NCBI RefSeq assembly: GCF_029892155.1
Contig: NZ_JARZAG010000015.1
Span: forward strand, 1 to 64,000
DNA length: 64,000 bases
Source: Kitasatospora sp. GAS204B
Lineage (GTDB): Bacteria > Actinomycetota > Actinomycetes > Streptomycetales > Streptomycetaceae
Reading direction: 5' to 3'
Under the pieces are notes generated by a model. The model was not told where the DNA came from. It was given only the letters and a program-made list of their open reading frames with translations, and searched no databases. Shown here piece by piece: positions 51,233 to 60,300 of the stretch (position 1 is the first letter of the stretch; the number at the start of each line of letters is the position of its first letter). The translations under genes were made by a program, and so were the position numbers.

Positions 51233-51904
51233 ATGCTGAACACGATCACCACCGCCCGCCGGGCCCGCGGCCTGCTGACCGCCTTCACGGCGACCGCCGC
51301 CACGCACCTGGGCTCGCTGCTGACGGAGTCCAAGGTGGTCGAGCAGGTCACCAAGCCCGCCCTGATGCCGCTGCTGGTCGGCCACGTGCGGGGCGCCGCG
51401 AGCGCCGCCACCGGGCGCCCCGCGCCCCGCCTGCTCACCCCGGCGCTGCTCACCAGCGCGGCGGGCGACGCGCTGCTCCAGGTGGACGACGAGCGGGCCT
51501 TCCTGGCCGGCATGGGCTCCTTCGCGGCGGCCCACATCTGCTACGTGACCATGTTCGCCAAGCAGGGCGCGCTGACCGACCGTCGGCGCACCGCGCTGGT
51601 GGCGGCCGGATACGCGCTGGCCTGGGCGGTGATGATCCATCAGCTCTGGCCCGGGCTGGGCGAGCTGAAGGGCCCGGTGGCCGGCTACAGCCTGCTGCTG
51701 GCCACGATCGCCGTGACCTCGGCGGGCCTGGGCCGGCGCGGCGGTCTCGGTGGGGCGCTCTTCCTGCTCTCCGACACGCTGATCGCGACCCGGCTGGCCG
51801 GCTGGAAGCAGTTGCCGGGCCACGAGTTCTGGATCATGTCGACCTACCTGCTGGCCCAGTACCTGCTCGCCACCGCCGCGCTGAAGGCGGCGGCGGCCGA
51901 GTAG
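51233..51904 (+). CDS. YhhN-family membrane protein (lysoplasmalogenase-like)
   Basis: A 223-residue membrane protein with about seven hydrophobic segments. The family motifs are KPALMPLLVGHV (first lysine/proline motif), LLTSAAGDALLQ, with the acidic residue of the proposed active site, and FLLSDTLIATRL. YhhN/TMEM86 enzymes cleave the vinyl-ether bond of lysoplasmalogens; many bacterial members are uncharacterised. No Shine-Dalgarno is visible, but TATCGT lies 8-13 bases before the ATG, which would fit a leaderless transcript. It ends 9 bases before a MITE fragment. Confidence 0.82.
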   Translation: MLNTITTARRARGLLTAFTATAATHLGSLLTESKVVEQVTKPALMPLLVGHVRGAASAATGRPAPRLLTPALLTSAAGDALLQVDDERAFLAGMGSFAAAHICYVTMFAKQGALTDRRRTALVAAGYALAWAVMIHQLWPGLGELKGPVAGYSLLLATIAVTSAGLGRRGGLGGALFLLSDTLIATRLAGWKQLPGHEFWIMSTYLLAQYLLATAALKAAAAE

Positions 51905-51910
51905 CAGGCC

Positions 51911-51941
51911 TAGGGCCTCTCTCACGGATCTTGCCGGGCGT
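51911..51941 (+). mobile_element. MITE remnant (one terminal repeat)
   Basis: TA followed by GGGCCTCTCTCACGGATC, one change from the terminal repeat, then CTTGCCGGGCG. The match ends about 30 bases in and no second end is found before the DUF899 gene, so only a fragment remains. Confidence 0.65.
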
Positions 51942-52004
51942 CGGTGAGCCGGGACAGCGGATGCGGCGGTCGCTGAGCTGCCGCAGTCCGTCCACGAAGG
52001 CGCG

Positions 52005-52790
52005 TCAGCCGTGGTGGCCGTGCCGGCCGAGGGTCTCCACGGGGGTCGCGCCGGGGCGGGTCCACTGCGGCACGGGCCGGCTGGTCGGGCCCCAGGTGGC
52101 GACGCCGTCGGCGTCCGAGCGCCAGTACCAGCAGGCCTGGCGGCTCTCGGACGGGTAGCCCTCGGGCTTGTCCTCCCACGCCTCGCCGCGGCCGTAGGGC
52201 GTCATGTCGAGCAGGCCGAGGGACCCGTTGACCGGCTCGTTGCCACGGCCCGTCGTGGAGTAGGTGAGGAACACGCGGTCGCCGTCGCGCAGGAAACAGA
52301 CGAGGTGCCCCATCCCTCCGCCGATCGGCGCCGGCACGCCCCGCACCGAGTACCACGGCTGGGTGTACCCCATGAACTCGACGTAGGAGGCCACCTCGTC
52401 CCACGGGCCCGAGGTCAGGACGGCGAACGAGACGCCCCGGGCGTTGAGGTACACGGCGTCCTTCACGTGCCAGGCCGTGGTGGTGCAGCCCTCGCACTGC
52501 CCCTGGTGCGGCGCGCCGTCGTACCACATGTGCTGGTAGACCACGAGCTCCTCGCGGCCCTGGAACAGGTCCAGGAACGGGACCGGGCCGTCGGGCCCGA
52601 CCACCTCGACCGTCCCGTCGAGTTCCACCATCGGCAGCCGGCGGCGGGCCGCGGCGAGGGCGTCGCCCTGGCGGGTGTGGGCCTTCTCGCGGACCAGCAG
52701 CTCGTCCCGGGCGGTCTGCCAGGTGGCCAGGTCGACGACGGGCGGCCGGCCGGGCAGCGCGGTGGTCGAGTCGTCCGGGGCGCTTGTCAT
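52005..52790 (-). CDS. DUF899 thioredoxin-fold protein
   Basis: A 261-residue protein of the DUF899/AhpC-TSA-like family. ATWQTARDELLVREKAHTRQGDALAAARRRLPMVEL is the family N-terminus; FLDLFQGREELVVYQHMWYDGAPHQGQCEGCTTTAWHVKD carries the CxxC-like pair in the thioredoxin fold, and LTYSTTGRGNEPVNGSLGLLDMTPYGRGE is the conserved C-terminal block. Often called dithiol-disulfide isomerase-like, but activity is unproven. The ATG follows GGAGGACACC. A 156-base gap separates it from the exonuclease gene. Confidence 0.9.
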   Translation of the reverse strand: MTSAPDDSTTALPGRPPVVDLATWQTARDELLVREKAHTRQGDALAAARRRLPMVELDGTVEVVGPDGPVPFLDLFQGREELVVYQHMWYDGAPHQGQCEGCTTTAWHVKDAVYLNARGVSFAVLTSGPWDEVASYVEFMGYTQPWYSVRGVPAPIGGGMGHLVCFLRDGDRVFLTYSTTGRGNEPVNGSLGLLDMTPYGRGEAWEDKPEGYPSESRQACWYWRSDADGVATWGPTSRPVPQWTRPGATPVETLGRHGHHG

Positions 52791-52946
52791 GGTGTCCTCC
52801 GTGGTGTCTCGTAGCGGGCAGCGTCGCACGACGTACGACGGTCACCGGAGCAGACTCGCGGCCCGGCCGGCACTCGTCGCGGCGCGGAACGCCTTCGGCC
52901 GAACCCGCACGGACCACGTCGGCCCGACAGGTTCACGGACCCGCGC

Positions 52947-53750
52947 TCAGAGCGTCAGGTCCACCACCACCGGCGCGTGGTCCGAGGTGCCCTTGCCCTT
53001 GCGCGCCTCGCGGTCCACGTAGCTGTCGGTGACCGCCTTCCCGAACGCCGCGTTGCCGTAGACCAGGTCGATCCGCATGCCGCGGTTCTTCGGGAAGGCC
53101 AGCTGGCGGTAGTCCCAGTAGGTGTACGGGTGGTCGTACTTGAGCGGGCGCGGCAGCACGTCGGTCAGGCCGGCCTCGCGCAGCCCGGCCAGTGCGGCCC
53201 GCTCGACCTCGGTGACGTGGGTGGCGTCCACGAAGTCGGCCATGTCGTAGACGTCCTCGTCGCTCGGCGCGACGTTGAAGTCGCCGAGCACGGCGAACGG
53301 GCGCTCACCGGCCGCGTCCTCCAGCACGGAGGCGCGCAGGGCCGCCAACCAGTCGAGCTTGTAGCGGAAGTGGGCGTGCCCGACCTCGCGGCCGTTGGGC
53401 ACGTAGACCGACCAGACCCGCACCGGGCCGCAGGTGGCGGCGATGGCGCGCGGCTCGACGGCGGGCAGCAGCGCGTCGTCGGCCAGGTAGCCCGGCTGGC
53501 CGGGCAGATCGCGCACCACGTCGGCGAAGCCGAGCCGGGAGAGGATGGCCACCCCGTTCCAACGGCCGTTGCCGTGGGCCTCGGTCTCGTAGCCGAGCGC
53601 GCGGACCTCCTCGTAGGGGAAGGCGTCCGAGGCGCTCTTCAGCTCCTGCAGGCAGAGCACGTCGGGCGCGGCGCTCTCCAGCCACTCCAGCAGCTTGGGC
53701 AGCCGCGCGGTGACGGAGTTGATGTTCCAGGTGGCGATGCGGACGGTCAC
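52947..53750 (-). CDS. xthA: Exodeoxyribonuclease III
   Basis: A 267-residue AP endonuclease/exonuclease III. Motifs in order: RIATWNINSVTARLPKLLEWL, DVLCLQELKS (metal-binding Glu), VWSVYVPNGREVGHAHFRYKLDW, VLGDFNVAPSDEDVYD (catalytic Asp/Asn), RIDLVYGN and TSDHAPVVVDL (catalytic His). It removes abasic sites and 3' blocks during base-excision repair. The GTG start (MTVRIATWN) follows GGAAGG; a longer frame upstream is antisense to the cytochrome gene. Divergent from the cytochrome b gene. Confidence 0.95.
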   Translation of the reverse strand: MTVRIATWNINSVTARLPKLLEWLESAAPDVLCLQELKSASDAFPYEEVRALGYETEAHGNGRWNGVAILSRLGFADVVRDLPGQPGYLADDALLPAVEPRAIAATCGPVRVWSVYVPNGREVGHAHFRYKLDWLAALRASVLEDAAGERPFAVLGDFNVAPSDEDVYDMADFVDATHVTEVERAALAGLREAGLTDVLPRPLKYDHPYTYWDYRQLAFPKNRGMRIDLVYGNAAFGKAVTDSYVDREARKGKGTSDHAPVVVDLTL

Positions 53751-54012
53751 GACCAGGCCTTCCAGCGGTACGGGAACGGATGCCGGCCCTGGCACCCGTC
53801 CCGAAGATACCTCCCGCCACTGACGAAGCCGGGCCGCGCCGAGGAGGCGGGGCCCGGTGGAGAGGGCGGGGCCTGGCGCCAGGTCGGCGGTTAGCGCGAG
53901 GGGGTGAACCCCGGCGGCGCGCGCGGCTGTCGCGCATCGGGCCCGCCGCGCCCGCGATAAGGCTGTCTCGCACGGGGGGCGACAGTGGCGGCGGACGAGA
54001 GGTACGGATCGG

Positions 54013-55596
54013 ATGCGGCGTTCGCGGGCAGCGGCGATGGAGCGGGCCGCGGTGGCGCTGGACGGCCGGCTGCCGTTCCTGGACGCGGCCAGGGGGCAGG
54101 TGCGCAAGGTCTTCCCCGACCACTGGTCCTTCCTGCTCGGCGAACTGGCCCTGTACAGCTTCACGCTGCTGCTGCTCACCGGCGTCTACCTGACCTTCTT
54201 CTTCAACCCCGCGATGACCGAGGTCGTCTATGCGGGGTCGTACGCGCCGCTGCGCGGACTGCGGATGACCGAGGCCTACGCCAGCACCCTGGCGATCAGC
54301 TTCGACGTGCGCGGCGGGCTGCTGATCCGACAGATCCACCACTGGGCGGCGCTGGTCTTCGTCTCCGCGATCGGCGTGCACCTGCTGCGGATCTTCTTCA
54401 CCGGCGCCTTCCGCCGGCCGCGCGAGGTGAACTGGCTGATCGGCCTGACGCTCTTTCAGCTGGCGCTGGTGGAAGGATTCGCCGGCTACTCGCTGCCCGA
54501 CGACCTGCTCTCCGGCACGGGGCTGCGCACCGCGCAGGGGTTCATGCTGGCGGTCCCGCTGGTCGGGACCTACCTCAGCTTCTTCGCCTTCGACGGCCAG
54601 TGGCCGGGCACCGCGATCATCCCGCGGCTGTACACCACCCACATCCTGCTGCTGCCCGGCCTGCTGGTGGGCCTGGTGACGGCCCATCTGATCCTGGTCT
54701 ACTACCTGAAGCACACCCAGTGGGCCGGGCCCGGGCGCACCCGGCACAACGTGGTCGGCCGGCCGCAGTTCCCGCACTTCATCACCAAGACGGCCGGCCT
54801 GGCGGCGATGGTCTTCGGCCTGATCGCGCTGCTGGCGGCGGTCGCCCAGATCAACCCGATCTGGAAGTACGGCCCCTACCGGGCCGACCAGGCCTCCACC
54901 GACGCCCAACCGGACTGGTACATGGGCTTCCTGGAGGGCGCGCTACGGCTGATGCCGGGCACCGAGACCCGGCTGTGGGGCCACAGCGTCTCGTGGAACC
55001 CGCTGCTCCCGGCGGTGCTCTTCCCGGTGGTGCTGTTCACCGCGCTCTACGCCTACCCGTTCCTGGAGCAGTGGATCACCGGCGACCGCGCCGAGCGGCA
55101 CCTGTGCGACCGGCCGCGCGACCGGCCGGTGCGCACCGCGATCGGGGTGGCGGGGGTGACTGCCTACGCGGTGCTGCTGCTGGCGGGCGGGCAGGACGTG
55201 CTCGCGCTGCTCTCCCACTTCTCGGTGAACCAGCTGGACTGGATCCTGCGGGTGGCGCTCTTCGTCGGCCCAGCGCTTGCGTTCTGGCTCACCCGCCGGA
55301 TCTGCCTGGCGTTGCAGGCACACGATCACGACCGCTTCACCGCCGGCTCGACGCCCACCGGCCTGGTGCGCCAGTCGGTCGAGGGCGGTTACCAGGGTGA
55401 GCGGGAGCCGCTGGCGGTGGTGGACCGGTACCAGCTGACGCTGGCCGACCGCCCCGAGCCGGTGGCCGCCGCGGACGGTTCGCGGCCGGAGCGGCTCCGG
55501 GGGGCGCTGAGCCGCTGGTTCTACCGCGACCGGGTCCAACCACCGCAGCCGCCGCGGCCGGACCCGGCGCCGGCCCCCGATGTCGAGCAGGTCTGA
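54013..55596 (+). CDS. qcrB: Orphan cytochrome b subunit of a bc-type complex
   Basis: A 527-residue cytochrome b. The two heme pairs are visible: His109 and His123 (IRQIHHWAALVFVSAIGVHLLRI) and His210 and His225 (LYTTHILLLPGLLVGLVTAHLIL). The quinone-site PEWY motif of standard subunits appears as PDWYMGFLEGALRLMPG. The N- and C-terminal extensions match actinomycete QcrB. The usual partners QcrA and QcrC and the ctaCDE genes are not adjacent, so this looks like a second, stand-alone copy of unknown partner. The start may be the ATG used here or one 24 bases downstream. Three 17-bp repeats follow. Confidence 0.88.
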   Translation: MRRSRAAAMERAAVALDGRLPFLDAARGQVRKVFPDHWSFLLGELALYSFTLLLLTGVYLTFFFNPAMTEVVYAGSYAPLRGLRMTEAYASTLAISFDVRGGLLIRQIHHWAALVFVSAIGVHLLRIFFTGAFRRPREVNWLIGLTLFQLALVEGFAGYSLPDDLLSGTGLRTAQGFMLAVPLVGTYLSFFAFDGQWPGTAIIPRLYTTHILLLPGLLVGLVTAHLILVYYLKHTQWAGPGRTRHNVVGRPQFPHFITKTAGLAAMVFGLIALLAAVAQINPIWKYGPYRADQASTDAQPDWYMGFLEGALRLMPGTETRLWGHSVSWNPLLPAVLFPVVLFTALYAYPFLEQWITGDRAERHLCDRPRDRPVRTAIGVAGVTAYAVLLLAGGQDVLALLSHFSVNQLDWILRVALFVGPALAFWLTRRICLALQAHDHDRFTAGSTPTGLVRQSVEGGYQGEREPLAVVDRYQLTLADRPEPVAAADGSRPERLRGALSRWFYRDRVQPPQPPRPDPAPAPDVEQV

Positions 55597-55647
55597 GCCG
55601 GGCTCAACGCTCAGCCGGGCTCAACGCTCAGCCCGGCTCAGCGCTCG
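55597..55647. repeat. Three-unit 17-bp tandem repeat across a convergent gap
   Basis: GCCGGGCTCAACGCTCA twice, then GCCCGGCTCAGCGCTCG, filling the 41 bases between the cytochrome b and ROK stop codons. Each unit contains a small GAGCC/GGCTC hairpin, so the array could terminate both transcripts. Confidence 0.8.
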
Positions 55648-56783
55648 GCGCGGCTGCGCTTGACGGTGCGGAACCGCCGGGCCAGCGCGCGGGCCAGGTC
55701 GGCAGCGCCGATCAGGCCGGCCTCGTTGCCCAGGGCGGCCGGCACGATCTGCGCCTCGGGGCGGAAGCCGCGCCCGGTGAGGGTGCGCCGGAAGGCGTCC
55801 TGCGCGGGGGCGAGCAGCAGGTCGCCGGCGGCCGAGACGCCGCCGCCGACCACGAAGCGTCCGGGGTCGAGCGCGGCGGCCAGGTTGGCCAGGCCCACGC
55901 CCAGCCAGGTGCCGATGTCGTGCAGCAGCTCGGTCGCCATCGGGTCGCCGGCCCGGGCCGCCTCGGTGACCAGCGGCCCGGTGATCGCCGCCACCTCGCC
56001 GCCGACCCTGGCCAGCAGCGGCTGGGCCACCGGCGACTCGGCGGCGGCCAGCTCGCGGGCCTCGCGGACCAGCGCGTTGCCGGAGGAGTACTGCTCCCAG
56101 CAGCCCCGGTTGCCGCACGGGCAGCGGTGCCCGCCGGGGACCACCTGCATGTGGCCGAACTCGCCGGCCAGCCCGTGGCGACCGCGGTCCACATAGCCGT
56201 GGCGCACCACCGCGCCGCCGATCCCGGTGCCCAGGGTGATCATCACCAGCAGGTCCTCGCCCCGCCCGGCGCCGAACCGCCACTCGGCCCAGGCGGCGGC
56301 GTTGGCGTCGTTCTCGACCACCACCGGGAACTTCAGCCGGTCGCTGAGCGCCTCGCGCAGCGGCTCGTTGCGCCAGTTCAGGTGCGGGGCGAAGAGCACC
56401 CGGGAGCGGTCGGCGTCCACCCAGCCGGCCGCGCCGATGCCCACCGCGTGCACGTCGTGCCGGTCGGCCAGCTCCAGCACCAGCTCGACGATGACGTCCT
56501 CGACCACCTTGGGGCTCTTGCTCTTGTGCGGGGTCTCGGCGCGCAGTTGCTCGACGATCCTGCCCTCGCCGTTCACCACTCCGGCGACCACCTTGGTGCC
56601 GCCGATGTCGATCCCGATCGTGGGCAGTCGCAGCACGCCGGCCGGCAGGGTGCGCCGGCGCCGGTCCGCGCCGTACCGGTCGGCCCCGCGCGGAGCGAGG
56701 GTTCGCTGGCCGAGACCGCGCTGGCCGAGGCCGAGCAGCGCGGGCAGGACGGGTTGGCCGGTGCGGCCGCCTGGCTGTGTCAC
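55638..56783 (-). CDS. ROK-family sugar kinase (glucokinase-like)
   Basis: A ROK kinase of about 381 residues. The phosphate-1 motif is TIGIDIGGTKVVAGVV; VVVENDANAAAWAEWRFGAGRG and MITLGTGIGGAVV hold the catalytic Asp; the ROK zinc motif is intact (HRCPCGNRGCWEQYSSG: His, three Cys). EFGHMQV completes the sugar site. The N-terminus is uncertain: the GTG used gives 54 extra residues before the kinase fold, with TATCGT 8 bases upstream suggesting a leaderless start; a GTG directly before LRLPTIGIDIGG lacks a ribosome binding site. It phosphorylates glucose or a related sugar. Divergent from the esterase gene. Confidence 0.85.
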   Translation of the reverse strand: MTQPGGRTGQPVLPALLGLGQRGLGQRTLAPRGADRYGADRRRRTLPAGVLRLPTIGIDIGGTKVVAGVVNGEGRIVEQLRAETPHKSKSPKVVEDVIVELVLELADRHDVHAVGIGAAGWVDADRSRVLFAPHLNWRNEPLREALSDRLKFPVVVENDANAAAWAEWRFGAGRGEDLLVMITLGTGIGGAVVRHGYVDRGRHGLAGEFGHMQVVPGGHRCPCGNRGCWEQYSSGNALVREARELAAAESPVAQPLLARVGGEVAAITGPLVTEAARAGDPMATELLHDIGTWLGVGLANLAAALDPGRFVVGGGVSAAGDLLLAPAQDAFRRTLTGRGFRPEAQIVPAALGNEAGLIGAADLARALARRFRTVKRSRAER

Positions 56784-57017
56784 GACGGGAACGATACGCC
56801 GCACTGATCGTCCCGGCAGGTGCTCGGGGCACCCCCGGGCAGGTGACAGACTGGGGTGCGGACACTCAGCCGGCTCCCAGCTGCGGGTGATCTTCCTCTC
56901 AGGTTTCCCTCAGCATCGGCGGAACCCGGGAGTCCGTTCACACCGTCGTTCTTCATTGTCGTTACGCACCGGGCATGCGGGGTCCGGGCACGCCAGCAAC
57001 CCGGATACGAGACATTC

Positions 57018-58178
57018 ATGCAACTGACAGGCCAGCCGTTCCTGATTCTCACGATCATCCTGGTCCCGGTCTCCATCGCGGTCGCCATGCTGCTCTGGGG
57101 CCGGGTCCGGGGGCCGAAGCCGCTGCAGGCGCTGGTCCGGCTGGTGATGCTGCTGTTCTGCCAGGCGACGGCCGTGATGATGATCTTCGTGATGGTGAAC
57201 AACGCCAACCTGATCTACGGGAGCTGGGGCGACCTGCTGGGCGACGACGGCCACGTGCAGTCGGTGCCGACCGTGCCGACGGCGGGCTCGGCCGCCGGCA
57301 CCGGCCAGAACGGGGCGGCCGGTCAGCCCGGCAACGACGCCAAGCCGGCCGCCGCGAAGGCGCTCCAGCAGTTCAAGGGTGTGAACGACCCGCTGGTGCC
57401 GAAGGACGTGCAGACCACCGACCTCAAGGGCCAGGTCTCCGGGGTGGACGGCGAGGTCAACGTCTGGCTGCCGCCGCAGTACAACGACCCGGCCTACAAG
57501 AACACCAAGTTCCCGGTGGTCGAGCTCTTCCCGGGCTTCCCCGGCTCCTCGAAGACCTGGTTCGGCTCGCTGAACGTGTCCGAGCAGCTCAAGCCGCTGA
57601 TGCAGTCCGGTCAGATCACCCCGTTCATCCTGGTCTCGCCGCGGACCCAGCTGATCAGCACCACGGTCGACACCGGCTGCGCCAACGTGCCGGGCAAGGT
57701 CAACGCCGACACCTGGCTCTCCACCGACGTGCCGCAGATGATCCTGGACAACTTCCGGGCCGACCCCTCGCCGAACAGCTGGGCGGTGGCCGGCTATTCG
57801 GCCGGGGCGCACTGCGCGGACCGGATGGCGCTGCTGCACCCCGATCGCTACCGCGCCGCGATCAGCCTTTCGGGGTACAGCGACCCGGGCGCGCTCTCCT
57901 CCTCGCTCACCGCGAAGGACTCCAAGCTGCGCCAGACCGCCAACCCGCTCTACATCCTGGAGCACGCCCCGACCCCGCCGAAGGTGGCGCTCTTCCAGAG
58001 CGGCGACAAGGGCGACGGCTACGAGGACGGCCAGGCGCTGGCCACCGCCGCCAAGGCGCCGACCACGGTGCAGGTGCAGCTGACCACCGGGCCGCACACG
58101 CCCTCGACCTGGCGGCCGATGGTGCCGAGCGTCTTCAAGTGGCTGAGCGGCATCATCCCGGCGCCCAAGCCGTCCTGA
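57018..58178 (+). CDS. Membrane-anchored esterase D-type alpha/beta hydrolase
   Basis: A 386-residue protein with two N-terminal transmembrane helices (FLILTIILVPVSIAVAML and ALVRLVMLLFCQATAVMMIFVMV), a low-complexity linker to about residue 120, and an extracellular esterase domain. WLPPQYNDPAYKNTKFPVVELFPGFPGSSKTW is the esterase/mycolyltransferase-like start; the nucleophile is in WAVAGYSAGAHCADRMAL and the histidine in TTGPHTPSTWRPMV. It belongs to the putative esterase (S-formylglutathione hydrolase/antigen 85-like) family common in streptomycetes; substrate unknown. The ATG after ATACGAGAC is chosen because upstream frame sequence is not conserved-looking. Confidence 0.85.
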   Translation: MQLTGQPFLILTIILVPVSIAVAMLLWGRVRGPKPLQALVRLVMLLFCQATAVMMIFVMVNNANLIYGSWGDLLGDDGHVQSVPTVPTAGSAAGTGQNGAAGQPGNDAKPAAAKALQQFKGVNDPLVPKDVQTTDLKGQVSGVDGEVNVWLPPQYNDPAYKNTKFPVVELFPGFPGSSKTWFGSLNVSEQLKPLMQSGQITPFILVSPRTQLISTTVDTGCANVPGKVNADTWLSTDVPQMILDNFRADPSPNSWAVAGYSAGAHCADRMALLHPDRYRAAISLSGYSDPGALSSSLTAKDSKLRQTANPLYILEHAPTPPKVALFQSGDKGDGYEDGQALATAAKAPTTVQVQLTTGPHTPSTWRPMVPSVFKWLSGIIPAPKPS

Positions 58179-58205
58179 CGGTGCATCATCCCGAGGACGG
58201 TGCCG

Positions 58206-58230
58206 CTGGCCTGACCGACCGTCAGGCCAG
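58206..58230. terminator. Convergent hairpin, esterase / PucR genes
   Basis: CTGGCCTGAC, five bases, GTCAGGCCAG: a perfect 10-bp stem whose right arm contains the PucR stop codon. Confidence 0.65.
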
Positions 58231-59814
58231 CTCCAGGGCCAGGTAGAAGTCCACCCGGTCCTCCAGTCGGGACAGGTCACGCCCCGTCAGCTCCTCGATC
58301 CGGCCGATCCGGTAGCGCAGCGTGTTCACGTGCACGTGCAGCTGGGCGGCGCAGCGGGTCCAGGAGCCGTCGGAGCGCAGGAAGGCCTCCAGGGTGCGGA
58401 CCAGGTCGGCCTGGTGCTCGATGTCGTAGCCGATCACCTTGTCGAGCAGCCGGCTGCGGAAGGCCCGGCGCACCTCGTCGGGCACCGCGGCGAGCAGCAG
58501 CACGTGCGAGGCCAGCTCCTCGGGGCCGGCCACGCAGACCCGGCCGACGCGGGCGGCGGCGATCCGGCGGGCGTGCCGGGCCTCCTCCAGGGCGCCGCGC
58601 AGACCGCCGGCCTCCAGCGCGGGGGCCGAGACGCCGACGGTGATCCGCCCCTCCGAGCCCAGGCCCGCCTCCAGCGGCGCGAGCAGCTCGCGCAGCGCGT
58701 CGGCGGGCACCGCGGTGCCCGGTGCGGGCAGCACGATCACCGCTCCGGCGCCGGTGCCGGCCACCAGCGCGCGGTCCGAGGTGTCGGTGAGAGCTTCCTC
58801 CAGGATTGAACGCACCGCCCCGTCGGGTAGACCTGTTCCTTCGGCGCTGAGCACCAGCCAGGAGCCCTGCGCCTGCTCGCCTTCGGGCGTGCTCCCCTCG
58901 TAGCGGGCGGCCATCGCCGAGGAGGCGAAGAGGGTGCGGCTGATCTCGGCCGGGTCGGCGTCGCGCTGAAGCAGCGTCAGCACCTCGTCGGCCAGCCGGC
59001 GGCGCAGCCGTCGGCTCTCGTCACGCCGGTTGCGCTCGGCGGCCACCAGCCGGGCCAGGTTCTCGGCGAGCTGCTGGCGCTTGGTGGTCCACTCGGTGAC
59101 GTCGCCGGCGACGGCGAGCACCCAGTCGGCCAGCGGCGCCTCCTCCTCGGGGTGCGCGGGCGCGGGCAGCAGCGAGTAGGAGCCGGAGACCAGGCGGGCC
59201 CGGTGCGGGGGGCGGCGGCGCTGGCGCTGGGCGGCCAGATGGGCGCGGACCAGCTGGTCGCGGTCCTCGGCGCTCAGGTGCTCGGCGGGCCCGGCGACCA
59301 CCCGGCCTGTGGGGGTGAGCACCCAGCAGTCCAGGTCGAGGTCGCCGCCGAGCAGGTCGAGCACCGCGTGCAGGCCCCCACCGCCGGCCGCCGAGACCAG
59401 CATCCGGTGCCGGTCGACCAGCGCGGCCAGGTCGGCGGCCCGGTCGGCGGAGACCTGCCGGCCGATGAACTCGGTCAGGGTCGAGAAGGCGATGTCGTCG
59501 GGCACCGCCAGCAGCGGCATCCGGTGCCGGCGGCAGGCCTCGATCAGGTCCTCGGGGATCGGTCCGACCTCGGCCTCGCCGGCCGCCAGCGCGACCGCCC
59601 CGCCGGCTGCCAGGGTGCGCACGAAGCGCTCGGAGTCCTCCGGCCCGGTGCGCCAGAGCATGCCGGTGAGGACCAGCTCGCCACCGTGCAGGTAGCGGCC
59701 GGGGTCGTACAGGTCCGTGGTCATCACACCGCTGACCTGTCGGTCGAGCTCGTCCTCGGCCGCGAGCAGCCGAAGTCTCGGGGCACCGGGGGCGAGTAGG
59801 TCACGGACGCGCAT
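58222..59814 (-). CDS. PucR-family purine catabolism regulator
   Basis: A 530-residue PucR-type regulator. The N-terminal PucR domain starts MRVRDLLAPGAPRLRLLAAE and contains GVMTTDLYDPGRYLHGGELVLTGMLWR. The middle contains a GGDEF-like/CdaR region. The C-terminal helix-turn-helix (HTH_30) is LVRTLEAFLRSDGSWTRCAAQLHVHVNTLRYRIGRIEELTGRDL. In Bacillus and streptomycetes such proteins control purine and ureide degradation genes, which fits the divergent xanthine dehydrogenase operon that begins 487 bases away. Whether it activates or represses, and its ligand, cannot be told from sequence. Confidence 0.92.
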   Translation of the reverse strand: MRVRDLLAPGAPRLRLLAAEDELDRQVSGVMTTDLYDPGRYLHGGELVLTGMLWRTGPEDSERFVRTLAAGGAVALAAGEAEVGPIPEDLIEACRRHRMPLLAVPDDIAFSTLTEFIGRQVSADRAADLAALVDRHRMLVSAAGGGGLHAVLDLLGGDLDLDCWVLTPTGRVVAGPAEHLSAEDRDQLVRAHLAAQRQRRRPPHRARLVSGSYSLLPAPAHPEEEAPLADWVLAVAGDVTEWTTKRQQLAENLARLVAAERNRRDESRRLRRRLADEVLTLLQRDADPAEISRTLFASSAMAARYEGSTPEGEQAQGSWLVLSAEGTGLPDGAVRSILEEALTDTSDRALVAGTGAGAVIVLPAPGTAVPADALRELLAPLEAGLGSEGRITVGVSAPALEAGGLRGALEEARHARRIAAARVGRVCVAGPEELASHVLLLAAVPDEVRRAFRSRLLDKVIGYDIEHQADLVRTLEAFLRSDGSWTRCAAQLHVHVNTLRYRIGRIEELTGRDLSRLEDRVDFYLALELA

Positions 59815-60300
59815 CCGCTGACTCCTTCGTCAGAACCGAAACGTGCGGGCAAGGAAACACCTGGGGCGGATCCGCGCAGGTCGGGGTGACAGTGTGCCCG
59901 ACTTCCAGTCGTTCGGCGGTATGTATCAGCGCCCATCCGGGTCACGGGCCCGTCGCTTCGTCGTCACGGCCGGATTACGGTCGTAAGCGGCGGTTGGCAG
60001 ACCGCTCAGCAGCAGTTTCATCGCCCTTAGAGGAACGTACAGGATGCCGGGCGGCACCGGCGCACGGGCTTCATGCCATCGGTGACTGCCAGTGGGCCCC
60101 GTCACAGCGGTTCACTGGCAAACACGCCGCCGGACACACCCCGGTGACCAGGACTCAACGCCCCGGCAACGCTTCGGAGGCCAGTCCGAGCACCGGAGGT
60201 TTGCGAATCCCGCGCCGACGCCCCCAACCGGGCGATGATCCGTGGATTCCGGGCACAGTGCCCACTGGTTCGATTGGCGACGACTTGAGGAGACACCCGC
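59815..60300. promoter_or_regulatory. 486-base divergent region, pucR / xanthine dehydrogenase
   Basis: No gene is supported. It must hold both promoters and the PucR control sites. A short inverted repeat GGGCACAGTGCCC (around 60257-60269) lies about 40 bases before the xanthine dehydrogenase start, where a regulator would be expected. The GAGGAG ribosome binding site of the first subunit ends the region. Confidence 0.4.
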
